Below are positions 34,203 to 46,806 of a stretch of DNA of 58,488 bases, piece by piece. The position numbers were made by a program, and so were the translations under genes. The notes below the pieces were generated by a model. It made no database searches. It saw only the letters and a program-made list of their open reading frames with translations, and was not told where the DNA came from. Origin of the DNA: Pezizomycotina sp. ARF18 (taxonomy: Eukaryota; Ascomycota). Each line of letters opens with the position of its first letter. Within the stretch, counting starts at the first letter, position 1. Where the stretch lies: contig AZLU01000247.1 of NCBI GenBank assembly GCA_002224055.1, positions 1-58,488 on the forward strand, written 5' to 3'.

Positions 34203-36684
34203 CCTGTGTATGGAGGTGGAGGATTTAATATGTATATACGTCTATGCAAACTCGTCATCCAGTGTTCCGTCCGGCATTCTTGTCGGCGCGGGATGACGCT
34301 GTTCTTATAAGGATTTCATTTCGGGCTGGGCAGCTGACGCAGCGGTTGTGATCCGAGGAACCGAGAGAGACAACAAGTTGACCAACTTATTAAGAAATGG
34401 AGCAGAAAAATTAGCGTTTGAGTCTAACTATAATTGAACCAGTAACCAACTTTCAATCTGCTCATCTTTCTTTGAGATCCTTCCGATGAGAAACGGACGA
34501 ATAGCGCGTTTTCAAGCCGAGCGCGCACGGCCTTTTTTACACACAAGCAATACATTGCATGAGATGAGGATGGCCTGGAGGTCTTTTGCAATTGAATCAT
34601 GAATCGGGACAGATATGCAGCTGGTAGGCATTGCGATGCGGGGATTGATAACAGAAGTAACTTCCAACAAATGCATCGTCGTGGAGACTTTCATGCTTCT
34701 GACTCGCGATTGATCTCCAGAACCGTGGGGGTAAGCGATCTCGGGACTTGCGGGCAATCAGCCCAACTAGAATTCTTCAGACTTGCAGAAATCTCGTGCG
34801 ACAGAGATTAGTTCAATTGCGTTAGGAGGGACCGTTAAAACGCCTTACCATGACGCCCAATATCCAATTCTACTCCTTTTCTCATGGCTTCTGAGGCGAT
34901 GGTCTTTGAGAATTGTTGTCGGATTATGAACTAATCAACTGTGTTTTTCTTTGAGGCCGGTGTCTATCTATTTCTCGCGGTTTTTGGAGGAAATGATTTG
35001 CCGTGCAGACATCGGGCGGAACAAAGTCTATCTGCCCGATCTACCTACGAATATCATGTATTTTTTAGTCTATAATACCCCTCTCTCCCTTTCTAGAACT
35101 CCCTCAATAAATATGAGGCAGGAATATAAAACGCTCAGCGGCATCTCTCATCTCCGCCCTAGAAACAGCTGGCAACTGAAGGATGCGTTCTTCATCCAGA
35201 ACTGTCGCACTGCTCTCTCACATTCGGCTCTAGGATTCTATCCCGACTTCTCTCACTCCAATCCTTCAGCAACAAAATTCGTCCATGCGAAGCGGAACAG
35301 AACCAAAAAAAAAAAAAAAAAAAAAAAAAAAACCCTTGCGGGGTATTCGAGTTTTTGAAGGCAGGGGCCAAAAAACGATCCCACCGGTGGTCAGGACTTG
35401 GGACAGGTAAAGGACTCGCTGCTCCGAGAAGGGATTGACTTAGACAGCCGCGAAGATCATGGTACTAAAATATCGCAGCGGTCCGCCTCCCCCGAAAACC
35501 TTTGCTATCCAGATGTCTCTACGAATTCCGAGGCCTTAGAAATCTCACATCGAGAGGGACGGAACAAGGATGATGCTCGACGGCCCGGAGGTGCTTCGGA
35601 GCCTCAGCACATGAAGCAGCTTTGGTCCTGGACAGAACGTCAACAGATTGAGCGAATGCAAGGCCATCATGATGGAATAAGCTTATAAGGCGCCCGAAGT
35701 AAAAAGAAGTTATCAATTCTGAAGGCTCAGAACGCCATCTCCATGCTTTAAGAACACGTAGTGAGCTCCTCGCGACAGGGGCCTGATTCCACGAAGATGA
35801 ACGGCCCATGTCTAGGCAAATTCGGTTCACAGCCGAGCGCGCTTGCAAACGGCTATTCCGCTTCGGCAGAAGGGACAAGTCCTCTTAAAACGTCATCATC
35901 ACGAGGTCTAGTTATCCATGGAACCCCTCGAATCCTTCATTCTGTGCTGTGCAAAGCGAAAGACGCTAACCTTCGGAGCGGGACAAGATCGGAACAGGCA
36001 CGCCTACCGGAACGGGCTCCGGAACTACATACGGTCATTTTTCGAATCCTTATCTCGACTTCTAATGAACATACGCCAGACGGACTTCCCTTTGTCATGT
36101 AAGCATTCTTCTCAAGTATTTTGCCCCTTTTCCATTCTGTACGTCCTTCTCCGTTACTGCGCTTTCTAAATCCCTGTACATGAATTATCAAGGCATAGAG
36201 ATTCTATGCAGGTAATTATTAGGATATCCTCTAATGAGACTTTCAAGGGAGCATCATACAAGGCAAGATCCACAGAACTTCAACGACCACCTCCTTTCAG
36301 ACCACTGGCAGATAAAAAAGACGCAACGCAGCAATCCTTCACCTCAACTCCATTACGGCCAAGTCATCCACCGGCAGTATGCCCTACGAAGCGGTCTCGA
36401 AGTTCCCCTCGCCTCATTCATGCTCCAACCACTATCACGAATATCACTATGAAAAAGCATACTTCCAAGCAGAATTGAACGAATTGTTTACTATCATTAA
36501 AGGTTTTTTGTTTTAATTAGGAAGAAAAGGTTGTTATACAATGTTAAACCTCCCTCTTAAGGGGTATGCACTAATTACAGCATATATCAATAAAACCACT
36601 TCCGATCATTCATCCATTAAAAACAATTAAAACTTCACCAAGGAAAATGCTACTTCAAGATGCTACTTCAAGAGAGCGTATGCA
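34203..36684. other. Gene-poor stretch with long A run
   Basis: A 28-base A run lies at 35305-35332. The island at about 35390-36120 has open frames on both strands (35398-35688 plus, 35519-35878 minus, 35761-36102 plus) without motifs or a consistent splice structure. No gene is called. Confidence 0.35.
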
Positions 36685-39600
36685 CTATTTCTTATTTAGT
36701 ACTAACGCTGCTAACGGGCACACCAACGCCCGAGGAGGGATAGTATCGTCAGACGAATAAGTCGAAGCAGTAGAGTCGGACGAAGCACTCGGGCCACAAT
36801 CCTTGCAAACTCCGGCGTCATGAGGTACTGCCTACCGTGGCACGTCGGGGTCGTCGAGCCGCTATCACATTTGTTCAGGGTAGAATCCCAGGTTCCATAA
36901 CCGGTATCGCACTTGCAGCCAAAGTGGTCGCTCAGAGGAGTAGAGTTCCGAGCGCACTGGCCACAAGATCCGTCAGCCTTGGTGAAGAGGTTGTCCGTGG
37001 TACAGTCACAGATATTCTTGTTCGCCTTCCATGTTCCGAGACTGCATTCGCAGCCGGTGAGGTCAGTCATGACAGTGGATCCCGCTGGGCAAGAGACGAA
37101 TCCCTTCGAGGCGTTCTTCCAGTACTTGTTATCGGTACACTCAGGAGGAGCAGGGCCGCAAAAGTTGGCAGTAGAGTCCCGGGTTCCGTACCCAGTCTTG
37201 CACTCGCATCCAGTGTGGTCGGAGTTAGGGCTCGAGTTATCAGCGCAGCTTGCGCAAGATCCATCAGCCTTAGTATAAAGCTTGCCAGATGAACACTTGC
37301 AGCTGTTCGACTTGGCTACCCAGGTTCCCAGAGTGCAGACGCAAGAAGTGAAGTCAGCGTTAGGAGCAGACCAGCAACGCAAGTATTACATCCCGATCCC
37401 GATCCAGTCTTGTAGTAGTTGTTATCCGTGCAACTATTGGTAGGCGTGCAGGTAGTCGCCCGATCTTGGTCTGTCCAGAGCACTCTTTGCAAGTAATGTA
37501 CCGAGGGTGTCAGCGTAAGTTCCGGCCGGCAAGGAGTACATTGGTCAGAGTTGGAGTCCGAAGAGTAGGACCCTTAGCGCACTTTACGCAGGAGTCTCCT
37601 CCGCTAGCAAGGTACCTTCCGGCAGGGCAAATACACTGATCCTTGCTGCTAGCTCCAGTACTCTCGGTGGTCGTTCCGGAGGGGCACTTGGTGCATGACT
37701 CCGCGTTCGTGGTGGTAGAGTAGGAGTTCGCGGCGCAAGGCTTGCAGGTAGCAACGCCATTCTTGGTCACCTTGTACGTTCCCGCTTGGCAGTTAGCGAA
37801 TGGTGCTGTGCAGGCATCGGACGTGGAGCCAGCTGGAGCCGTCTTGGTGACTTCGCAAGGTGTGCAGGAAGCATCGCCATCGGCGGACACGAGTTTGGAT
37901 CACACTGGGAGCAAGCCCCGCTCTGGGCGTTCCAGGTATAGCCAGCTTTGCACAGGATTTGCAGGAACCGTCGAAGTATTGCCCCAGTTAGCAAGATAGG
38001 TTCGTGCAAGCACCAGCCTCGGTAGAACCAGCTGGCGCGGTCTGGCCGTTGGTACAAGGCGTGCAAGAGGCATCGCCGGCGGCAGACCAAGATTCTCGGC
38101 ACACTGAAGCAGTGAGAGCCATCCCAAGTGTATGCAGCCTTGCATTTACAGTGCTGGCGATCGTCAGTAGACTCTCCATGGCCAAGACCGTTGTCCAAAG
38201 AAGCGGGCAAGAGCTGCACTGGGTAGCAGAAGATGTCGTAGAGTAGGAAGTATCATCACAGGATTTGCAAGAACCGTCGAAATATGTCCCGGCTGGCAGT
38301 CAGGTTGTTGTGGCAGGCGTCGGATGGCTGCGAGCCAGCGGGGGCTACTTGACCTCCAGTGCAAGAATTACATTGCGCGTCTCCATCAGCGGACCAGTAA
38401 TTCTCAGCAATTGGGAACAATGCGGCATCCAAGTGTAGCCAGCTTTGCATTTGCAGTGTTGACAATCAGTGGTGGATTGTCCAGGGCCGTGGTCATAATC
38501 GCCGGGGCAGGAGTTACACTGAGAGGCAGAGGTAGACGTCGAGAAGGAAGCACTATCCAGGACGTGCAGCCGTTGGTAGTGTCGAAATACTGACTAGCGC
38601 TGCACGAAGGATTAGTACAGGCGTCTGCAAAAGTCGAACCAGCCGGCGCCCTGGAGGCCAGTACACGCTGTACATGTGGAATCACCGTCGGCAGACCAAT
38701 GATTCTCAGCGCAAGGAGAGCACGTAGAACCATCTCACGTATAACCAGCTTTGCACTTTGCAATGTTGGCGGTCCTGAGTCGATTGTCAAGTCCGTGGTC
38801 GTAATCACCAGGGCATCGAGAGCAATGAGTGGCACTAGTAGTCGTGGAGACGGAGCGCTATCGCAAGAGGTGCAGCATTGTAGTATCAAAATACTGGCCA
38901 GCCGTGCACGAAGGATTAATGCAAGCATCCGCGGACGTCCAGCCGGCGGGTGCAGTCTGGAGACCGTTACAACGGTGCAGGTAGAATCTCCGTCGGCAGA
39001 CCAGTGGTTCGCGGCGCAAGGAGAGCAGGCGGATCCATTCCAGGTATAATCGGCCTTGCACTCACAATGCTGGCGGTCGGCGGTTGACTGTCCGAGGCCG
39101 TGATCGTAATCGCCGGGGCACTGAGAGCAGGTGGTCGCGCTGGTGGGGTGGAGAAAGAGGCGCTATCGCACGAAGTACAGCCGTTGGTGTTGTCGAAGTA
39201 TTAACCCACGGTGCAAGATGGCGGTTTGCAAGCGCCAGCTGACGTTGAGCCTTGAGCGGAAGCCAAATGGCCGCCGCAGGGGTACACGTATCAGTGCCAC
39301 CAGCGCTCCAGGTATTTGCCGGGCATGACTGCAAGTAGATCCACCCTGGGTGGCGTTACCGGCAGGGCAAGGGTTACATCTGTTGTACGAAAGCTCTTTC
39401 CACCGGGGCACGAGCAGCTCGTCTTGTCGGCGGAAGGACTCCTCCACTCGGGCAAGCATGACAGTCGGAGCTTGAAGAGGACCCCGGCAAAGTGGTACCC
39501 GCTGGAACAGTCCTTGCACGTGCCGCTTCTCTCGTATTTCCGCCGGCGCAAGGGTGCAACCTTTGGTGGCGTTGCGGTATAGCCGGCGTCACACTTACAG

Positions 39601-39896
39601 TCGGTCTTGCCGCTGTTTACGGTCGAATGTGCCGGGCAGTCGGTGCATGAGGTAGCTCCGGCGCAGAGTACTTTCCCGTCGGGCAATCCTGGCACGTGCG
39701 CCTTGCCCACCGGCGGAATAGTCACCTGCGGAATACTTGGTGCATTTAGGTGTATAACCACCGAAACGCCATAGCCCGGGTTGCAATTAAGATGCCCCCG
39801 TCGTAAGACAACGCCATCATTGTTTGCTGCGCTAGGAAGGGCGGTAAATGTAGCTACAAGGTAGTACAGTCCAAGGAAAGTCCTAGACAAGAACAT
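36685..39896 (-). pseudogene. Secreted Cys-rich repeat protein (ephrin-receptor/GCC2_GCC3-like), frameshifted
   Basis: The start MFLSRTFLGLYYLVATFTALP (39896) is a signal peptide. The rest is repeated Cys modules like those of growth-factor-receptor/ephrin-receptor-like domains: CTDCPAHSTVNSGKTDCKC, SCSCPGGKSF, ADGDASCTPC, APAGSTSDAC, CPSGTTTESTGASSKDQC, CKCDTGYGTWDSTLNKC. About 1070 codons would be covered. The central part is four tandem modules of about 102 codons, and the C-terminal third (36800-37382) alternates CxCTLGTW and CxCKTGYGT blocks. It ends with a Ser/Thr-rich hydrophobic tail, STYSSDDTIPPRALVCPLAA, that could be a GPI or membrane anchor (stop at 36685-36687). Frames change every 50-300 bp, yet Cys spacing is conserved across breaks. 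It is probably a cell-surface or secreted protein. The ligand is unknown. Confidence 0.6.
38136..39110 (-). repeat. Tandem coding repeat, 306-bp unit
   Basis: The motif AGCTTTGCA or AGCCTTGCA (encoding part of CKAGYTW on the minus strand) recurs at 38136, 38441 and 38747, with a diverged form at 39052: spacings of 305, 306 and 305. A second anchor (TGGTCGTAAT or variant) sits 49 bp after the first in copies 2, 3 and 4. Each unit encodes a Cys module with NHWSADGDSTC-, GLQTAPAG-, QYFDTT- and PGDYDHG-like steps. Confidence 0.8.
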
Positions 39897-42805
39897 CTTG
39901 ATCAATAGAGAAAGAGATTATTATGACAACTGTGATTACTATAGGCAAAGCCTATCTCCCAATATATTCTTCCGGTATCGTCGTTAAAAAATCAAATATG
40001 TAAAACAAAAACGATAGGCAAAGAAGAAAGATCCTATGAAAGAATAAAGGATCTTTTTCTTCAGAAAAGAGTGTGCAAGCTTTCGACTGAAGACAGTCCA
40101 AGAAAGCAACGGGAAGCGCTGTACGGGATTGTAATTGAAGGATTAGAAATCCCTTGATCTTTCAGGAGCAAAAACGATTTCACAATGGGGAGAACATGGA
40201 GATTTAAGTAATGTGCGCATAGAGCGGACCAAGGCTGAACTTTCCTTCTCTCCAGCCTTTCGCCCATGAAGGCTAAACAAGCAACAGGGCCACCGCCTTA
40301 ACATCCTCCTTTCATTCTTTCTGTGGTGGCCTGTCGGTATTCGGATAGACGCCTCGATATTGCCTCGCGGATGGCTTCAATAATGACGCTCTCTCGTCGT
40401 CATCTTGTTTCTCTCACATTCTACTCCCCATTTCACGATTTCCATTTCCTCCGAACCTCATGACTTTTCTTGTTTGTGGCTTCTTCATCTCCATTCTTGG
40501 CGGTCAATTTGGGCTACTGGTGCGGAAGTGGAGCCCAATAACAAGGCCGAGTTGTTTCATTAGTAAAAGAACTCCACGATACTCATTCTTTACTAATTAC
40601 TCTTTTGAGTCTCTTGGTGATCCGTAGTTCAAATTTAGACACACTCATCCGAATCGGTATCTCCTTTGTCGAAAATTCGATCGGCTCCAGCCAGAGTAGG
40701 GGAAGCTGGGGAAGTTGGGGAACCCAGAAATAGCCAGGGCTAAGGCGTGGTGGAATTACAGAGGCGTTTTTTTTCCCTCACGGTTCCACAGTGGTAACTG
40801 ATGTCCATTCCGAAAGCCCTAAGGAGGTGTTCCTCGGCCTGAGAGAGTCGAGCGGAAGCTGGGCACGGAGACCAGGAGGCTATTTCAAGCACAGTACAAG
40901 TACTCTGAAGTTCTGAACGGACTCTACTCATATTATTATCACATTGCGGTAATTAAGACTCTCGTACAATACACGATGGTGACTAATATACAGTATTATT
41001 GTCCATTGAGATCTAAGGGATTGTCCTCGAGTATCAGATCAATATTCCCCTGTGGGGCTTTAAATACAGCCCAATCAGGGCAACTCCCCGGAGAAGAATA
41101 GCCGAAGAAGGGCATGTAACTTCCCTACTGCTCTCACTACCTTCATTTCGACTTCATCAACTCGCAAATCACTCGGCGATGGATGGATAATATACGGTAT
41201 CGAAGACCTCGAAGCCGTTTGACTTCGATTTTTGCTCTAATTGGCTAATAAGTTCAGGCTCGTTTGATGTTTTTGAAGATATTTGACACCCTTGAGCAAA
41301 CATATATTAAAATAAGTTGTTTCACATGGGCAATTTCTCCCATGAACATTTCCTCTTGCTATCCTGGAGAGAAGAAGTCAACTTCACAAGAGAGGCCTCT
41401 AACCTCTATGGCTTAACTCAATCTCAGCGTTTAAACTTCGGTTGTTGACTCCAAGACTCTTTTCGTATTCGTCAATCTAACCTTTCAAGTTTTCTATCTT
41501 CGTTTCCTTGGAAGTCTAGTAAGTCCTGCTACCGACAGTTAATTTGCCTCTCGCTAAATAGTTATAATCCGCTGATCAATTCTCACGGTTTTACTGCTTA
41601 TTGCTTGATTGCCCAATCTCCTTTTTCGCATATATTTAGGTTCATTACCCCATGCACCACCCTCTTTTCATCCGAGTCCACAATTTTGATAGCCAACGGA
41701 AGTATTGACGATACCGCCTTGCCAGAATCCGTCCTTGTTGTTTGCTGCTCAGGGCTTCCATTCTTTGAAGATTTTCGAGGATAAGACTGAGGATCCTCCA
41801 CGCCATCGTGCTTTTTTTATAGAACTAGTACTGTCCATCTACCAAGCACCTTTTCAACTTTGCTACTCTTCATCCCTCTATTTTCCTAAAGTGCTCTTCA
41901 GTGTTAAGCACATTAAAGCCGAGACAGTAAACGTAAGAAAGAAATGAGTATCTGCATATCGTGGGCGAGAAAATAAGCCACCAAGTTCAATTTTTAACCT
42001 TCTAATCTGGACTACTTCTATATGCATGTCACAATACCAATATGATTGTACCGATACGTCGACCTTCCAAGGTAAAAGTTGATTGTTTACCTATATATAG
42101 TCAATTTCTCTATCCAGTGAAGCTAGAAAATTCTCTCCTTTCCTGCGATGTTGTGCAATTTTACAGGCGTAATTTTGTTGTTTTATTTAATTTCGGATAT
42201 CCTAAGCCGAGAACTTCCGGGCACCGCCAGCGCCAGGACGATTCCTAAACAATGGGTGTTCTAGATTTCGAGAGAGTAGCAAACCACGCTTACCCAAACA
42301 CCAAACCATCATTACCCAAATCTATACCACCAGAGGCCGATTATCGATCGTTCACAATAGATTTTAAGCGGCAGACAGGATTGAAATAGGAGAAGTATCC
42401 TAGGATGTTTTAGAAAGCGTCATATGTAGATTTACGTCTAATTCGCTTTGGTCAGAGCGCGGAAGTTACGCTCGAAATTTTGCATGCATTACGGAACCGA
42501 TATATTAGCAGGCCAACCTCCTTCCCCTCCCCCTTTTCTATAGCTACTATTACAACATTGATCTCATGGCCCAAAGCTTTACGGCTCGAAAGGACTGATA
42601 TATGACCGACGTTGAATTCTTTGTGCTACGGTCCCTGCTTTTATAGAACCCCGCGAAAACTCCATTTATATCAACGAGAAAACCCTCTTCAGAAGAATTA
42701 TAAGTGCAAATGGAAAGCGCCTTTCAATCTATACTACTATTTTTTATAATATTTCTAGATTTAAAACTAAAAAATCAATAAGTCATATGGTAAATGCTGG
42801 CATGA
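39897..42805. other. Gene-poor stretch
   Basis: I see no supportable gene. The DNA is AT-leaning with short frames on both strands and no motifs. The first 500 bp may hold the promoter of the Cys-rich repeat gene. Confidence 0.4.
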
Positions 42806-43772
42806 TTATTTGAGCTGATCCTTTGGCCATTCTTTCCACAGTTCCTCTCCATATACGCATGCTATTAAGTCAGGAGACGTTCCGTTAGCGATGGATCATA
42901 TTGTATAATTTCAAGGATGTGTCGCTTCATGAACAAACTCACCAATGCAAACCAGTTATAGTTATCCGCATTAACTCGCCGAGATTCCTGACCAAGAGGT
43001 CCCGGAATATGAGACCTCAACGGGTGAACAAAGTCTTTCGAAGCCTCGAGCCGTAAGGATTCGATTTTGCGGCATCGGAGTCTATTATATCCTTCAGTCC
43101 GGTTTTCCCGCGTCCGATCTCGTTGAAATGCGTGTACTCGTGCACGAGAACACAGCCATGTTCAGCCAGTCACCGTCCATCTGTTCAGGGCGTGGAAGCG
43201 TTCTGCAGGCGGCAAGACTGGCCTGTAGTGACTGCAGAGTCCAGAACCTCGGGCAGATCTGTATCGGCGCAATATCCTGCCCGTTGATTTTCATGGTGGT
43301 CGGTGTGGTTGTAACTAGGAGGTGCAGGTTCCGCGCGCACTGAGCTTGTGCTGTAGTCTGGGGACTGGCCGGAGCTTGGAAACGAGGGGTCCTCCCGTTG
43401 AGTCCGCGCCAGCCTGACCCCCGCCTGTGATGCGCTCGTAGACAGCCTTAATACGCGCCTTTGCGTCGTCTTTGTTCTTGGTAGTAAAGTATAGTTTTAG
43501 AAGCGATCGCTGTCTGAATTGAGCTCGTCGATGGCGGCTGATGCGAGCTGGATGGCTTCCTTCTGGGCCTGTGTTAGGGCCGCCTCTCTCTCCGCGAACA
43601 TATCTATTTCTTTGGGGTCGCTTTTCGTATACTGGAAGAGGTCCATATTCATGCCACGCTTGGAGATTGACGAGGACACTTCATCCAGGTTACCAGCATG
43701 GTGGACTAATGGGGAAGCAGATGCAATGGTGGAGATTGTAAGTAGCGCTGCGGCAGTATTTGTGAACTTCAT
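42806..43772 (-). pseudogene. M35-type (aspzincin) metallopeptidase, frameshifted
   Basis: Secreted zinc endopeptidase of the deuterolysin/peptidyl-Lys metallopeptidase group. The first exon, open from 43772, gives a signal peptide (MKFTNTAAALLTISTIASA) and a short pro-region with a Kex2-like KR (SISKRG). The frame then breaks near 43497, and LYFTTKNKDDAKARIKAVYE continues in another frame. After a second break come IQICPRFW and, after a third, LVHEYTHFNEIGRGKTG. HEYTH (43128-43142) is the zinc-binding HExxH; the family's distal Asp and YG are present in DIIDSDAAKSNPYG, and NADNYNWFAL is a typical C-terminal block. A fourth break lies near 43060. A GTGAGT donor follows NWFAL (about 42945), and a last exon may end at TAA 42806-42808 (YGEELWKEWPKDQLK). 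All breaks look like single-base losses. It cannot make the full enzyme as written. Confidence 0.65.
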
Positions 43773-46258
43773 GGTTGATAAAATTGCGTCAGTTTGTAGT
43801 TATAATGAACATATCGGCTTTTGATTGTAATTTTGTAAAAGAGCTACAGCGTATATTCCAGGCAAAGAAAGAAGGAATGACAGATAGTTTAAACTGAGAA
43901 ATAGAGGAATGATAGTCTGGTGATATCACACATCTTTCAAATAAATGTCCACTTTTATATTGTCCGTACGACGATAATTAGCCATCAAAAATGCTCAAGG
44001 TGATCATCGTGAAGAATCAAGCCCCTTCCAATGCTTCGACGACCAAGGCGGGATATTTCGCTGAAAATCAAGGAAACCATATCAACAGTAACGGTAGTCT
44101 CAGCAGCCTTATCATTTGATATTGCAAATAAGACAGACTGCAGTTTACAACTTCAATCACTCACGGTTGAATCACCTCCGGGAAATTGGGGGTTCGCATG
44201 ACTACAATGTTTTGAAACGCATCATGGAAAGCGATGCCCGAAGCGAGCACTTCCAGTTCCCGAAGCTACCATTTCGGAAGTGTTAAATTGTAGCATTCTT
44301 TGGGGATTATGGTCGTGTTTGACATTTAACGTTCGCGTCCGGGTCTGGTCGCCAAGCGCCTTCTGCAGGCCTCCTAGTTGGTATACATCATGCAATCCGC
44401 TAACTTGAAGTGTTGCCGCCCTGGCTCCTTGGGATATTTTAGCTTTTAAGGTTCAGCAAGGGTGAGCCGGGCCTTTTCGCTCTCGGCACGCTTTGGTAGT
44501 GCCGCATCAGACAAACGAGGGTTTATAACATGTCTCTGATGGTGACCTTCTGGATTAAGCATGGAATAATACGAGAATCCGGTATCGGACTACTACCGCG
44601 GCTACTAGGTCTTCTGAGACGTATTGAAACACGCGTGGATCCTTAAAGCAGTTCTTTTACCTCTATATGATGGTGAGAAGACGTGGACATGCGGAAATAC
44701 TTGATGTTTTTACCCTGCTCTAGGGACTATATTAGGCGTTCAATATGACTCGTCCGCTTTTTAAAACCTGGGTCTTATAGGGTAAATAAGGGTGGGAAAT
44801 TCGAGAAGGATTAATTATCTTCAGGCATTTCGTGAAGGTTTGGGTCAGTGTGTAACGGACGAGAACATAGAAAGAAGCAAAAAAAAAAAGAATGAGCGTG
44901 ACAAGCTCTTCGCGACCACGATATAGGCAGTTGCTATAGGTCAAGTAAGGTTTCCAGTTCTCATGAACCATGCAATGCTTCCTTATGCTTCGCGTGATTT
45001 TTATATTCCCTGCGTATAGCAGACTCGGAGGTGTTAAAATTTGGTGTGTACCACATATCTCGTGCACGTGCGATGTCGAAATCTTTACAGCGCATCAGCT
45101 ATGGGAAGCTTAAGTGGCAAAAGACGTCGATCTCTCAAAAACCACGAGCATTGTTAGCCTGGGAGTGTCCCTGAAAGCCTGGTTCCCTAAGTCGTACGAG
45201 ACGCCATGCAGCACCCGCTCTCATTCCCACCACGCAATTCTGTAAGGCGAGGGTGAGGCTGGGGAACCCCACCTGGATATTTACATCTCTTTCGATGTCT
45301 TTGAATGGAAATGATGAGATTGTCTGGCGCTCCTCCAACACACTGGCAGACCTTCCTGCTGATGCTGTCGAGCTTCAGACGGGCATACCATCCATGGAGA
45401 TAGAGGAGGAAGTATTACCATCGCTGTGCCAGTCCCGGCGTTGCTACCGACCGATACTCGTTCTTGTTCCTCTCTTTTTGTGACTCCTCCTCGGTCCCCA
45501 TCTAGGTCCCTTTGTTAGTATTCTTCCAAAGGGTTCGTTAACAAGGAAAGAGTGGCTCCCAGCTCCGCTGGAGGAATCAAGAGACTTGATTACTTTAATC
45601 GCAATAGAGTAGTGCGAGGCCTTCTTTGTCGTACGTAGGGAAACGAGGGACCAATAGTCGATTAGAGCTTTTGTTCCTATCAATGACCTCTACCCGCGCA
45701 AACAATGAACGAAAGTGCAAACGCTAACTGCGTTAGCATGGTCTTCAATTTTAATCTCGGCTGCCACCACCAGGCGAAATTGACAGAGGACCATGCATTT
45801 AGGAAACCAACTTGTCTCGTCGATATTTCAATGCTTAGACCTCGAGAACTTCTTGGTTGTACCGGTACCTCCGCTTATAGCTGCGGTATGTGTATCTTCC
45901 TCGGCTTCAAGTAACACATAGTTTCATCTGTATCACTCTCAAGAATGCATGGTGAACAGGCATAGCTAATTGACGAATGGCTTCAAATTGATAATTGCCC
46001 TGTTCTCTCCGTAATATTACCAGCGCAGATTAGTTCAAAAAATTTTGACACCAAGAAGAGAACGCCGAGACGGGATCCACGCCCAAGACACCTCAGAATA
46101 CCATAATAATCATTGACAACGAGAGAGAGTACTATATTTAATACCTGGAATGAAACATGTGCTGGTCACCGCGCCGCGCGAGTTACTGACGCGTACGTCG
46201 GGTAATCGGGCGGTAGTCTCACCAGTTGTCGGTTTATTTCCTCATGAACATGAGCCTT
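43773..46258. other. Gene-poor stretch
   Basis: I see no supportable gene. A segment at about 45253-45483 (plus) is protein-like in composition but has no motif or context. The first few hundred bases may hold the promoter of the peptidase gene. Confidence 0.35.
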
Positions 46259-46806
46259 TCATTCACCAGGGAGGTTCCAGCGAGTTCTTCGTCAACGTAC
46301 CTCCTTTTCTTACGTAGTACGCGGTCGTGCGCGCTTTGGGAACATCAAAAACCTCATTTTCGTTGAATCCTTCGGCTGTATCGAGGTAGGTAGAAGACGT
46401 GAGGTAATTAACATTTTTCACATCCGATCGTGTCGATATTGCAACATTGTTGCAGCCTTCTAAGTATTCAACTCGTAAGGTGATGAGAGCGCGAGTCATC
46501 CCTTCGCCTCTATCGAGGAGACCAGTTGGAGCTTCGTCATCTTGAAGGAATGATATTGCCTCTGAAGGTCTAAATACTGTTCAAGTTTAGCGCTACACCG
46601 ACCCGGTCATCCCATCTGTCACGAAGCAGCTAATGATATCGCCGCCCTGATAATTCTGCAGCGAGAACACGCAGAACCCCGATGGCAAGTTCCGCATGTT
46701 TACCGCAGTTAGCAACTTCGCCCGATTTGTCAAAGCACGGGCTGCACGGCGCACCGGCAACAGGGAGCCGGAACACCAGGTGACACAATCATTCTCTGGG
46801 TTGACA
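46259..46806 (-). other. Possible broken gene, unidentified
   Basis: On the minus strand an open segment begins ENDCVTWCSGS (just below 46806) and runs to DIISCFVTDGMTGSV. A second open segment follows in a different register (TVFRPSEAISFLQDD, then MTRALITLRVEYLEGCNN), ending at a stop near 46263. The first part also reads as a Cys-rich stretch in a neighbouring frame (GAPCSPCFDKSGEVANC). No signal peptide or splice structure is convincing. It may be another gene hidden by single-base breaks, or chance. Confidence 0.22.

Noticed and set aside
35398-36102. Overlapping open frames on both strands
   Set aside because: None has a domain, signal peptide, or consistent exon structure.
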